Below are positions 1-7,785 of a DNA stretch of 45,542 bases, in pieces. Positions within the stretch are counted from its first letter, which is position 1, and each line of letters starts with the position of its first letter. The position numbers and the translations under genes were made by a program. This DNA is from Xanthobacter autotrophicus (GTDB lineage Bacteria; Pseudomonadota; Alphaproteobacteria; Rhizobiales; Xanthobacteraceae), in assembly GCF_029991245.1 (NCBI RefSeq), contig NZ_JAIVFO010000016.1, positions 1 through 45,542 of the forward strand. The letters run 5' to 3'. Below the pieces are notes generated by a model. That model did not search any database, had not been told where the DNA came from, and saw nothing but the letters and a program-made list of their open reading frames with translations.

Positions 1-223
1 GGCGTCAACCACCACGCCTCCTGCCACAGTGCCTCCTGCCACCACGCCACCGGACCTCCTGCGCCGAAAGTCGCTCCCGGTCCGGGCCGATCGATGCATG
101 CGGCAACTTCCCTCCTGCTGCCGTTCCGCTTAGACACGACAGGGCAGGGCCGGCCGGGCCTCTGTCGCCGGCCGCGGGCCGTGCAGGGCAAGACGGCTTC
201 GAATGAGCCTGGGGGAGGGACGC
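1..223. other. Window edge, no gene called
   Basis: The first ~60 bases contain short direct repeats of a GCCTCCTGCCAC-type unit. One plus frame, rich in Thr and Pro, reaches a TAG near position 129 and might be the tail of a gene that starts outside the window. One minus frame reads Gly/Val-rich off the left edge. Neither can be judged without the flanking sequence. Confidence 0.3.
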
Positions 224-1006
224 GTGGCTGGCAGCATCGCCATTTCCGTCGAGGGCGGCATCGCCCGCCTTGTGCTGACCAATCCGGAGCGGCGCAACGC
301 CATTTCCAGCACCATGTGGCGGGCCCTGATCGCGTTTGCGCAGGACGCTGCCCACCGCAGCGACATCCGGGTTGCCGTGCTGCGCGGCGAAGGCGACCTC
401 GCCTTTTCAGGCGGCGCCGACATCTCGGATTTCGACACCGCCCGCTCCGATGCGTCCGGCGCGCAGAGCTATGACGACCTAGTGGAGCAGGCCTGCTCCG
501 CCATCGAGAGCCTCGCCTGTCCCACCATCGCGCTGATCAAGGGCGCATGCGTGGGCGCCGGCGCGGCGCTGGCGTCGAGCTGCGACATGCGGATCGCGGC
601 GGACGACGCCTTCTTCGCCATTCCCGCCGCCCGCCTGGGCCTTGGGTACGATCCGCGCGGCATGGCGCGGGCGCTGCGGGTGTTCGGCAGCCAGGGCGCC
701 CGGCACCTGTTCTTCACCGCCGAGCGGCTGACGGCGGCGCGTGCGCATGCCATCGGCGCCGTGGACGTGCTCATTCCCGCCGCCGAGGCGGAAGCCACCG
801 CCGAGCGCACGCTCCAGCGCATCGCGGAAAATGCGCCGCTGACATTGAAGGCCGCCAAGCTCGCCATCCGCGCCGCCGAGACGGGAGCGGTGGCGCTGCT
901 GGGCGAGGCCCGCCGCGCCACCGGTGCCGCCAATGCCAGCGCCGATTATCGCGAAGGCCGCCTCGCCTTCGCGGAGAAGCGCGCGCCGCGCTTCACCGGA
1001 AGCTGA
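224..1006 (+). CDS. Enoyl-CoA hydratase/isomerase (crotonase) family protein lacking both catalytic glutamates
   Basis: Crotonase-fold protein of 260 residues, the usual family length. The oxyanion-hole regions are present: SGGADI near residue 62 and GAGAALA near residue 111. The two glutamates of classical enoyl-CoA hydratase (E144 and E164 of the rat enzyme) align to Ala115 (GAGAALA, normally GGGCELA) and Ala135 (IPAARLG, normally QPEI). By family knowledge this argues against simple hydratase chemistry; an isomerase, hydrolase, lyase or other CoA-substrate role is more likely. I chose the GTG at 224 because GGGGGAGGGA ends four bases before it and gives a natural crotonase N-terminus. The in-frame ATG at 203 has no comparable ribosome-binding site and would add seven residues. 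It converges on the next gene, so it is probably monocistronic. Family membership is certain; substrate is unknown. Confidence 0.9.
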   Translation: MAGSIAISVEGGIARLVLTNPERRNAISSTMWRALIAFAQDAAHRSDIRVAVLRGEGDLAFSGGADISDFDTARSDASGAQSYDDLVEQACSAIESLACPTIALIKGACVGAGAALASSCDMRIAADDAFFAIPAARLGLGYDPRGMARALRVFGSQGARHLFFTAERLTAARAHAIGAVDVLIPAAEAEATAERTLQRIAENAPLTLKAAKLAIRAAETGAVALLGEARRATGAANASADYREGRLAFAEKRAPRFTGS

Positions 1007-1010
1007 GGGC

Positions 1011-1031
1011 GGCGCCCGGCAGCAGGGCGCC
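1011..1031. terminator. Possible hairpin between convergent genes
   Basis: GGCGCCC and GGGCGCC form a 7-bp perfect stem with a 7-base loop, five bases after the crotonase stop and before the convergent gene's stop at 1074. No T-run follows, so a terminator role is only suggested by position. Confidence 0.35.
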
Positions 1032-1073
1032 TGAGGTCGCTGGGCCGCGCGTTCCGGGCCAATCGCTTTCCGG

Positions 1074-1469
1074 CTACTTGCCCTGGGCCTTCAGGCGCTT
1101 GTTGCAGGCGCTCCAGAACTGGGGCCACTTCTGGCCGGCGGGCACCTTCCCGGCCTCTTTTGCGGCGCGCCACTCGGCCCCGCAGGCCGTCTGCCGCTGG
1201 TGCGCTGCGGCCTGGCCGGGGGTGGCCGGCTTGGCGGCTGCCGGCTTGGGGGCCGCCGTGCTGGGAGCTGCAGTGTTGGGAGCTGCAGTGTTGGGCGCCG
1301 CCGCCGGCTTCGTGGCCGCAGGCGCGGCCGTCGCCGGCTTGGGCGCCGGAGCGTTGGCCGCAGGGGCGGTCTGGGTCGGGGGCGTTGCCGTAGCCTGGGC
1401 CAGGGCGGCGGATGTGGCGGGAACCGTTGCGGCAAGGGCAACGCAGAAGAACGCGATGCGCAAGGACAT
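1074..1469 (-). CDS. Small secreted Ala/Pro/Thr-rich protein with Cys-Trp C-terminal module
   Basis: 131 residues in three parts. Residues 1-25 are a signal peptide ending ALAQA. Residues 26-90 are a low-complexity Ala/Pro/Thr/Lys linker containing three near-copies of NTAAP. Residues 91-131 form a compact charged module with two cysteines (TACGAEW and SACNKR) and the motif GQKWPQFW, resembling the short Cys-framed modules (PsiF-like) found in periplasmic alphaproteobacterial proteins. The two cysteines could form one disulfide in the periplasm. The start is the ATG just before the hydrophobic signal sequence; longer readings have no signal peptide. Function is unknown. The repeat DNA of the linker (GGGAGCTGCAGTGTT units near 1262-1300) could vary in copy number between strains. 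Confidence 0.8.
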   Translation of the reverse strand: MSLRIAFFCVALAATVPATSAALAQATATPPTQTAPAANAPAPKPATAAPAATKPAAAPNTAAPNTAAPSTAAPKPAAAKPATPGQAAAHQRQTACGAEWRAAKEAGKVPAGQKWPQFWSACNKRLKAQGK

Positions 1470-1604
1470 TGCGCGGCCTCCAGACGTGCTGCACCGGGAG
1501 GCGCAGCCTGTTCGACGTGAAGTCGGAATCGGCTTCACCTCAAGGATGTAGCACGCCGAGCGCGGCGGAACAGCGGCATCGCGGCCGGAGCCGCGGCAAC
1601 GGCG

Positions 1605-1633
1605 TTGGACAGAAGCGCATGGCGCGGCTATAT
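1605..1633 (+). promoter_or_regulatory. Sigma70-type promoter of tRNA-Gln
   Basis: TTGGAC at 1605-1610 and CTATAT at 1628-1633 are separated by exactly 17 bases, and the tRNA 5' end lies 15 bases after the -10 box. Position and spacing are close to ideal for a tRNA promoter. Confidence 0.65.
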
Positions 1634-1648
1634 GGTCCGCCGCCGCGT

Positions 1649-1723
1649 TGGGGCGTAGCCAAGTGGTAAGGCAGGGGATTTTGATTCCCCCATTCCCTGG
1701 TTCGAATCCAGGCGCCCCAGCCA
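1649..1723 (+). tRNA. trnQ: tRNA-Gln (anticodon TTG)
   Basis: Full cloverleaf of 75 bases with encoded CCA. The acceptor stem TGGGGCG pairs perfectly with CGCCCCA, followed by discriminator G and CCA (1721-1723). The anticodon stem GGGGA/TCCCC closes the loop TTTTGAT, giving anticodon TTG, which reads CAA and by wobble CAG. The T arm has the standard GGTTCGAATCC. No integrase or att-like direct repeat of the 3' end is seen, so there is no sign of an integrated element here. Confidence 0.97.
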
Positions 1724-1724
1724 A

Positions 1725-1783
1725 TGCGAACCTGACATCTGCGAACCTGCCATCTGCGAACCTGCCATCTGCGAACCTGCCAG
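1725..1783 (+). repeat. Tandem 15-bp repeat, four copies
   Basis: The unit TGCGAACCTGCCATC occurs at 1725, 1740, 1755 and 1770. The first copy has one substitution and the last is truncated. It begins two bases after the tRNA CCA end and is intergenic. Confidence 0.9.
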
Positions 1784-1865
1784 TGCGGCAGGCAACCGGC
1801 GGCCGCAGGATCGGCGCCGGGCGGGACAGCGGCGGACGGCACAGGACCTTGCCGGCGCACGCTGG

Positions 1866-1871
1866 TATAAC
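1866..1871 (+). promoter_or_regulatory. -10 box six bases before ATG: possible leaderless start
   Basis: TATAAC at 1866-1871 is followed by six bases and then the ATG of the metallo-hydrolase. Transcription would start at or next to the start codon. There is no Shine-Dalgarno sequence before the ATG (CACCCC only). The -35 region is weak. Confidence 0.4.
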
Positions 1872-1877
1872 CACCCC

Positions 1878-2870
1878 ATGCCCCGCCCCTACCATCAGGG
1901 CGCGCCCTCGGACCATTTCGACGGGACGCGCTTCTTCAACCCGGATCACCCCTCCACCGACAAGTCCGCGCGCGACCTCATGCGCTGGCGCAAGATGCGC
2001 ACGGCACGCCGGCCGTGGCCCGCCGTGCCGGCCCTGCCCACAGCCACCGACACGCCGCCGGCAGAGGTCACGTCCGGCATCCGGGTGAGCATGGTGGGTC
2101 ATGCGAGCGTGCTGATTCAGGTGGCAGGCCTCAACATCCTCACCGATCCGGTGTGGTCGGAGCGCGCCAGCCCCCTGCCCTTCCTCGGGCCGAAGCGGTT
2201 CAACCCGCCAGGCATCCCGTTCGACGCGCTGCCGCGGATCCATGTGGTCCTGCTCAGCCACAACCACTACGACCATCTCGACCTGCCCACCCTCGACCGG
2301 CTGTGGCGGGCGCACCGCCCGCGCCTCGTTGCGCCCCTCGGCAACGATGTCGTCATTCGCCGCAAGCTGCCGGACCTCACCGTGGCCACCGGCGACTGGG
2401 GCGACCGCTTCGCATTGAGCGCGGACGTGGCCGCAGTCATCCACCCCGCCAACCACTGGTCGGCGCGCAGCCTGAAGGATCGCCGCTTCGCCCTGTGGGG
2501 CGGGTTCGTGCTGGCAACGCCGGAGGGCGTGATCTATTTCGCCGGCGATACGGGCTATGGCACCGGCGCGATCTTCCGCGCGGTGCGCCACGCCTTCGGG
2601 CCGCCGCGCCTCGCGCTCATCCCCATCGGCGCCTACGAGCCGCGCTGGTTCATGGCGCCCCAGCACACCAATCCGGACGAGGCCGTGCGCATCCTGGAGG
2701 ACACCGGCGCCGAGCAGGGCCTCGGCATCCACTGGGGCACCTTCCGCCTCACCGACGAGGCACAGGACGCGCCGAAGCACGCCCTCGCCGAGGCGCTGCA
2801 CACGGCCGGCATCGCGCCGGAGCGCTTCCTGCCGTTCCATCCCGGCGAGGTCTGGCGCACACCCGCCTGA
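1878..2870 (+). CDS. MBL-fold metallo-hydrolase, NAPE-PLD/UlaG-like
   Basis: 330 residues. The metallo-beta-lactamase metal site is complete: SHNHYDHLD (HxHxDH) near residue 128, HPANHW near 190, FAGDTGYG with the bridging Asp near 220, and GIHWGTF near 280. The N-terminal SDHFDGTRFFNP stretch is typical of the branch related to N-acyl-phosphatidylethanolamine phospholipase D, whose members hydrolyse phosphodiester or ester bonds. There is no signal peptide or membrane segment, so it is cytoplasmic. The ATG is fixed by that conserved N-terminus. The stop is only 18 bases from the convergent stop of the polyphosphate gene. Bacterial members of this branch are mostly uncharacterised, so the substrate is open. 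Confidence 0.9.
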   Translation: MPRPYHQGAPSDHFDGTRFFNPDHPSTDKSARDLMRWRKMRTARRPWPAVPALPTATDTPPAEVTSGIRVSMVGHASVLIQVAGLNILTDPVWSERASPLPFLGPKRFNPPGIPFDALPRIHVVLLSHNHYDHLDLPTLDRLWRAHRPRLVAPLGNDVVIRRKLPDLTVATGDWGDRFALSADVAAVIHPANHWSARSLKDRRFALWGGFVLATPEGVIYFAGDTGYGTGAIFRAVRHAFGPPRLALIPIGAYEPRWFMAPQHTNPDEAVRILEDTGAEQGLGIHWGTFRLTDEAQDAPKHALAEALHTAGIAPERFLPFHPGEVWRTPA

Positions 2871-2888
2871 AGCGCCCGCCGACACGCT

Positions 2889-4376
2889 TCAGCCCAGCGC
2901 CGCCTCCAGCCGGTCGGCGACGGTTTTCAGCACCTTCACGCGGGCAAAGTGCTTGTCCTCCGCCTCCACCAGCGTCCATGGCGCCTCGCGGGTGGAGGTG
3001 CGGTCCACCATTTCCGTCACCGCCGCCTCGTAGAGCGGCCATTTCTCGCGATTGCGCCAGTCTTCGGGGGTCAGCTTGAAGCGCTTGTAGGCGATCTTTT
3101 CGCGTTCCTCGAAGCGGCGGGCCTGCTCGTCCTGGCTGATGGCCAGCCAGAACTTCACCACCACATAGCCGGCGCGGGTGATCTGGGCCTCGAAATCGTT
3201 GATCTCCCCATAGGCCCGGCCCCAGTCGTCCGGCCCGCACAGGCCCTCGACGCGCTCCACCAGCACCCGGCCGTACCAGGAGCGGTCGAAGATCGCGGTG
3301 CGCCCGTGGGTGGGAATGTGCCGCCAGAACCGCCACAGATAGGGCCGCGCCCGCTCCTCGTCGGTGGGCGCGGCGATGGGATGGACCCGGAAGCGCCGCG
3401 GGTCCAGCGCCCGGCGCAGGCGCATGATGGTGGAACTCTTGCCGGCCGCGTCCGAACCCTCGAACGCGATCACCAGCCCGGAGCGGGCGAAGGCCGGCGC
3501 GTTGGTGAGGCGGGTGATGCGGCTCTGGGCCTGCGCCAGGTCGCGGTCATACTCCGCCTCCGGCAGGCTGCGCGACATATTGAGGGTGGAGAGGATGGAG
3601 AAGGCGGGCAACAGGCCCGGCACATGCATGGGGTTCGGCGGCAGGGGCAGGGGCGCCGGTTCCGGCTCCGCCGCCATGGCGCGCAGCTTCTCCAGCAGCA
3701 GGCTGCCGACCATGGCGTCGCAATATTCGGTGTCGGCGGCCGGCACCACATGCCACGGCGCGATGTCCGTGGAGGTGGCGCGGGCAGCGTCCTCGGACGC
3801 CCGATGCAGCCGCTTGCGGGCGTCGGCGCCCTCGATCTCGGCCCATTCACGCACCACGGGGCGCTGATAATCGCCCTTGGTGAGAGCCTTGAGGCGGCTG
3901 CGCGCCTCCTCGGCGTCGAGATAGAGCCAGATCTTCAGGACACTCACGCCCTCGGCGTGGAGCATGCTCTCGAAGCGTTCGATCTCGTCGAGGGAGGCCA
4001 TAAAATCGGCCCGCCCCATGGTGCCCAGCGCCCGCTTGCACAGCGGCGCGTGGTACCAGGAGCCGAGCATGACACCGATCTGGCCGAACGCCGGCAACTC
4101 GCGCCAGTATTTCCACATGGGCGGCCGGTCTTCCTCGGCGCAGGGCATCTCGAAGGTGAGCGTCTGCACCTTGCGCACGTCGAGCCAGCTGTAGAGCCGG
4201 TTCAGGACGGCGCCCTTGCCGGCGCCGTCGGGACCGTGGATGAGCACGATCAGGCTGCGCCGCTTCGCCTCGATGAGCGCGAACTGGGCGTTGAGGAGGT
4301 CTTCGCGCAGGCTGGGCTCCAGCGCCTTGAAGGCGGCCTTGTCCAGCCGATGCTCAAACGTGGCCGATTCGAACAT
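2889..4376 (-). CDS. pap: Polyphosphate:AMP phosphotransferase (class II PPK2)
   Basis: 495 residues with two tandem PPK2 domains, the layout of class II PPK2 enzymes that phosphorylate AMP to ADP with polyphosphate. The N-terminal domain has a Walker A GPDGAGKG near residue 50. The C-terminal, normally catalytic, domain has EGSDAAGKSS near residue 305 and the lid motif FDRSWYGRVLVERVEG near 365. Length matches the family. The start is supported by AGGAGGG seven to eight bases upstream. It lies 42 bases downstream of the MaoC gene on the same strand, so co-transcription is possible. It is soluble and cytoplasmic. The role is nucleotide balance and polyphosphate use under energy or phosphate stress. 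Confidence 0.93.
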   Translation of the reverse strand: MFESATFEHRLDKAAFKALEPSLREDLLNAQFALIEAKRRSLIVLIHGPDGAGKGAVLNRLYSWLDVRKVQTLTFEMPCAEEDRPPMWKYWRELPAFGQIGVMLGSWYHAPLCKRALGTMGRADFMASLDEIERFESMLHAEGVSVLKIWLYLDAEEARSRLKALTKGDYQRPVVREWAEIEGADARKRLHRASEDAARATSTDIAPWHVVPAADTEYCDAMVGSLLLEKLRAMAAEPEPAPLPLPPNPMHVPGLLPAFSILSTLNMSRSLPEAEYDRDLAQAQSRITRLTNAPAFARSGLVIAFEGSDAAGKSSTIMRLRRALDPRRFRVHPIAAPTDEERARPYLWRFWRHIPTHGRTAIFDRSWYGRVLVERVEGLCGPDDWGRAYGEINDFEAQITRAGYVVVKFWLAISQDEQARRFEEREKIAYKRFKLTPEDWRNREKWPLYEAAVTEMVDRTSTREAPWTLVEAEDKHFARVKVLKTVADRLEAALG

Positions 4377-4418
4377 GCCGCCCTCCTGAAACGCTGGAAG
4401 GGCAGCGTGGCCGACACC

Positions 4419-4871
4419 TCAGGCGGACGCAACCTTCTGCACGCCGGAGGACGGCACCTTCACCAGCGCCTCGCCGTCGAGCACCACCTCGCCCTTCACG
4501 CTGCAAACGCACGACAGCCGCGCGCGATACCGCTCGGGGATCAGTTCCACCACCTTCACCTCCACGTCCACGGTGTCGTCGATGCGCACCGGGGCACGGA
4601 AATTGAGGGTCTGGGAGATGTAGATGGCGCCGGGCCCCGGCAGGCGGGTGCCGAGCACGGCGGAAATCAGGCTCGCGGTATAGAGGCCGTGGGCGATGCG
4701 GCCGCCGAACGGGGTCTTCGCGGCGAAATGCTGGGAGAGGTGGATGGGGTTGCGGTCGCCGGTCAGCTCGGCGAAACCGACGATGTCCGAGGACGACACC
4801 GTCTTGGACATGCGCTCGATGCGGCCAAGGGTGAGGTCTTCGAAATAGAGGTTCTGCAGCTCGAGAAACAT
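4419..4871 (-). CDS. MaoC-family dehydratase (hot-dog fold)
   Basis: 150 residues, a single hot-dog fold hydratase. The (R)-specific hydratase signature is present: the Asp of ELTGDRNPIH and the His of that motif, then GRIAHGLYTASLIS. The family hydrates trans-2-enoyl-CoA to (R)-3-hydroxyacyl-CoA, feeding beta-oxidation intermediates into other routes such as polyhydroxyalkanoate synthesis. I placed the start at 4871, where GGAAG sits eight bases upstream; a longer reading to 4958 has no such site and a non-conserved N-terminus. It is first in a probable two-gene unit with pap. Confidence 0.88.
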   Translation of the reverse strand: MFLELQNLYFEDLTLGRIERMSKTVSSSDIVGFAELTGDRNPIHLSQHFAAKTPFGGRIAHGLYTASLISAVLGTRLPGPGAIYISQTLNFRAPVRIDDTVDVEVKVVELIPERYRARLSCVCSVKGEVVLDGEALVKVPSSGVQKVASA

Positions 4872-5037
4872 GGGGGCGCTTCCTTGTCCTTTTTCGGGCG
4901 CGGACTTTAGAGGGCGCCGGCGCCCGTGGAAAGTCGGCCAAAGGGGTGAGCCAAGCACCCTGCCATGGCAGCGGCCGATGAAACGCCTTCATCCGCCATG
5001 GCTTTTGTCCCTCCGCGCAAGTCCGGGCGCGCCGCCC

Positions 5038-6531
5038 TCAGCCGAAGGCGGCGAAGCCGAGCACCACCGGATCGGTCACCTTGCGGCCGACGCGGCGGAA
5101 CACGCCGCCGCCGTCCCGCACCCCATCCTGGTTGGTGTTGCCCTCGATGGTCACGAGCTTGCCGTTGATGTTGTCGGCGACGATGCCGGCATGGCCGGTG
5201 CTGCCGGACAGGCCGAGGAAAAAGACCATCCCCGGCGTCACCAGCGAGGGATCGACCTGCGCCTCCCGCGCCGTCACCACGCGCACGCCGGACGTGCGGG
5301 CGCAGGTCTCCTTCCACGCGGTGCGCACATGGCCGCTGCGCGGCACCCGGTTGGCCACGCCCAGGTCCCCCGCCGCCTGCGCGAAACACCAGTAGACGAA
5401 CGACATGCACCAAGGATTGCCCCGGCCCAGGCCGACGCTGCCGAGGAAGGCCTCCACCTCGCGCCCGCAATTGCTGTTGGGCGGAATCTCCCTGACGCCG
5501 ATCTGGTCCGCCGCCACATCGAGGACCGCCGTAGCGAGGGTGCGCTCCGCCTTCTTGATGGAGATGCGCGGCTTCACCCATTCGCTCTCGATGGACAGGG
5601 GACCGAACAGCGCGCCCCAGGTCATGGGGCCGACGATGCCGTCGATCTCCAGCGGCGCGCCGTCGAGGTCCACGGAGCGCGCCTGGAACAGCTGGATCGC
5701 GTATTTGGTGGGAGTGTCGAAGACGCCGGTGGGCGCTCCCGGCGAGGCCCCCATCTCGGCGAGGCGCTTCTGCAGGCGGCTGACGGAAGCCTTGTCGCCG
5801 GCATTCTCCATCAGATACTTGCCCGGGAAGCGGGGCGGATTGTCCGGAAACTCCAGCACGCTGCCGTCGGCGGGAAGGAACGGCGTGGGCTTGGCCACCT
5901 CGTCGCTGTCCGGCGGCGCCTGGAATCCGAGGCGCTCGGCCACCTCTGCCGTGTCCATGAGGGCCGACAGCAAGGTCATGCCGCCGCATTGCTGGCTCAC
6001 CGCATCGGGCGAGAACAGGCCGTCGCGGATGAACTTGCCGCGGGTATAGACGTTGCTGAAGCCCCAGAGGTAGGGGCTTTTGACGAACGGAAAGCGGGTG
6101 CGGTAGCCGAAGCCGTTGTACCGCTCCAGCGCATAGGCGATGCCGGGGACGGTCCACTTGGTCCATCGGTCGAGCCCGTCATGGGCCAGGGCATCGGTGG
6201 CGCTTTCCACCCAGCTGTACGCCCCGCCGCTGGCGGGGGGCTTCTTCGGCAGACCGGCCGGCACCTGGACCGTGCGCGCCGTCAGCGGATCGCCATTGTG
6301 CAGGTGTGCCGAGAAGGCCATGTCGGCCTCCAGATTGTGGATGATCGCCACCACGAACCAGGGCACGGAGGTCTGCGCCTCCACCGTCTCATACTGCTTG
6401 CGGTTGGCGGGGCGCAGGACGCGCTCGGCGACACGCTGGACCTCGTCGCGCCGCTCGGGCCGGATGACGAGGGACGCGAACAGCGCCGCATATTCGGCGG
6501 CGAGCTGGTCGTCCAAGATGGGCTTTGCCAT
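5038..6531 (-). CDS. Modular cell-wall hydrolase: lysozyme-like domain, PG-binding domain, CHAP-like peptidase
   Basis: 497 residues in three modules. Residues ~20-200 resemble a lysozyme-like domain (VPWFVVAIIHNLEAD, HNGDPLTART). Residues ~255-325 form a peptidoglycan-binding type 1 domain (VSRLQKRLAEMG, GIVGPMTWGAL). Residues ~350-497 form a CHAP/NlpC-like amidase with Cys in NPWCMSFVYWC and His in GHAGIV. The start at 6531 is set by AGGAGG seven bases upstream. No signal peptide or membrane segment is visible, which is unusual for a wall hydrolase and resembles phage endolysins or proteins exported by another route. No phage structural, holin or integrase genes are nearby. It is probably monocistronic, upstream of maoC on the same strand. 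Confidence 0.82.
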   Translation of the reverse strand: MAKPILDDQLAAEYAALFASLVIRPERRDEVQRVAERVLRPANRKQYETVEAQTSVPWFVVAIIHNLEADMAFSAHLHNGDPLTARTVQVPAGLPKKPPASGGAYSWVESATDALAHDGLDRWTKWTVPGIAYALERYNGFGYRTRFPFVKSPYLWGFSNVYTRGKFIRDGLFSPDAVSQQCGGMTLLSALMDTAEVAERLGFQAPPDSDEVAKPTPFLPADGSVLEFPDNPPRFPGKYLMENAGDKASVSRLQKRLAEMGASPGAPTGVFDTPTKYAIQLFQARSVDLDGAPLEIDGIVGPMTWGALFGPLSIESEWVKPRISIKKAERTLATAVLDVAADQIGVREIPPNSNCGREVEAFLGSVGLGRGNPWCMSFVYWCFAQAAGDLGVANRVPRSGHVRTAWKETCARTSGVRVVTAREAQVDPSLVTPGMVFFLGLSGSTGHAGIVADNINGKLVTIEGNTNQDGVRDGGGVFRRVGRKVTDPVVLGFAAFG

Positions 6532-6707
6532 GGATCGCCTCCTGAAGAGCCCAGGTTGCAACCCACAGATGATGCGCCCGCCCGGACTGGCCGGCCATCC
6601 CCTAAACGCGGTAGGGCGCGGCGCGAGTGCTCGACCGAATGCCGAAAGGAGATCGCCCCGGCTCGCGCCGGCTGGATCGACGGCCGATGCTCCACCGGCC
6701 GCCGCGA

Positions 6708-7664
6708 TTAGTCCGCCTGCTCGCGCAGCTTCTTCATGAGCGCTTCCAGCTCCTCGTCCTTCGCCTTGGGCAGGACGAGGTTGGTCCGCACCAGAAGGTC
6801 GCCGTGCCCCCCGCTCGCCGTGGGCAGGCCCTTGCCGCGCAGGCGGAAGGTGCGCCCGCCGGAGGTCCAGGCCGGAATGGCAAGCTCCACCGCCCCCTTG
6901 AGGGTGGGCACGCGAACCTTGGCCCCCAGCACCGCATCGGCGAGTTCCACGTCCAGAGTCTGGCGCAGGTCGTCGCCCTCCCGCTCGAAGATCGGATGGG
7001 GGGCGTAGGAGATGGTGACATAGGCATCGCCCGCCGGGCCGCCCATGGCGCTGGGCTCGCCCTGCCCTTTCAGGCGCATGCGGTGCCCCTCGCGGGTGCC
7101 GGCGGCGATCTTGATGTCGATCTGCTTGCCATTGGGCAGGCCGACGCGCTTGGACGCCCCCTCGGCCGCCTCCTCGAAGGAGACCGGGAGCGTTATTTCC
7201 ATGTCCGCGCCGGGCTGGGGCGCAAAGCCGCCGCCGGCGGAGCGGCGCTGGCGGCCGAAGCCGAAAATGTCGCCGATGTCCTCGAAGCCGCCGCCCCCGC
7301 CGCCGCGCCCGGACGAGCGGCGCGCCCCCTCGGGACCGAAGGAGAAGCTCTCGAAAATCGTGTCGCCGTCATAGCCGGAAAAGCCGCCGGGACCGCGCCG
7401 GGGGCCGCCGCCGCGAAAGCCGGTGAATTCGGGGGCCTTCGGCTTGCCCTCGGCGTCGATCTCGCCGCGGTCGTACTGGCCGCGCTTCTCCTTGTCCTCA
7501 AGGATTTCGTGCGCGGTATTCAGCTCCGCAAAGCGGTCCTGGGCCTTGGGGTCGGACGCGTTGGCGTCGGGATGCAGCTTCTTCGCAAGCTTGCGATAGG
7601 CGCGCTTGATCTCGGCCTCGTCGGCGGTCTTGGAGACGCCGAGGACGTCGTAAGGATCACGCAT
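6708..7664 (-). CDS. DnaJ-family J-domain co-chaperone without zinc finger (CbpA/DjlA type)
   Basis: 318 residues. The J domain is residues 1-66 with HPD at 31-33. A Gly/Phe-rich linker follows (~70-150, with GGGGGGFEDIGDIFGFG). The DnaJ C-terminal substrate-binding domain is ~155-310 (ITLPVSFEEAAEGA, RMRLKGQGEPS, GDLLVRTNLVLP). The four CxxCxGxG zinc repeats of DnaJ are absent, so this is a type II, CbpA-like J protein that stimulates a DnaK ATPase. It lies downstream of the RT0821-type lipoprotein gene on the same strand; that neighbourhood with pdxH recurs in Rhizobiales. Confidence 0.92.
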   Translation of the reverse strand: MRDPYDVLGVSKTADEAEIKRAYRKLAKKLHPDANASDPKAQDRFAELNTAHEILEDKEKRGQYDRGEIDAEGKPKAPEFTGFRGGGPRRGPGGFSGYDGDTIFESFSFGPEGARRSSGRGGGGGGFEDIGDIFGFGRQRRSAGGGFAPQPGADMEITLPVSFEEAAEGASKRVGLPNGKQIDIKIAAGTREGHRMRLKGQGEPSAMGGPAGDAYVTISYAPHPIFEREGDDLRQTLDVELADAVLGAKVRVPTLKGAVELAIPAWTSGGRTFRLRGKGLPTASGGHGDLLVRTNLVLPKAKDEELEALMKKLREQAD

Positions 7665-7785
7665 GGGTCAATCACCTCGCCGGCCGGCACTCAGGCGGCC
7701 AGCCGCACCTCAGGATGTGGTTTGCGACGCGGAAAATGCAACGGCCGCGCTGGCAACCGGCGCTTTTTTCGCACCTCGCCTTGCC

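Noticed and set aside
203-223. Longer start (ATG 203) for the crotonase gene
   Set aside because: The GTG at 224 has a strong SD at the right distance and gives the family-standard N-terminus; ATG 203 is possible but less supported.
1649-1783. tRNA-Gln as an integration site for a genomic island
   Set aside because: No integrase, no direct repeat of the tRNA end, and flanking genes are ordinary chromosomal genes. The repeats after it are a short tandem array.
5038-6531. Prophage remnant
   Set aside because: The wall hydrolase is the only phage-like gene. No structural, replication or integration genes are nearby.
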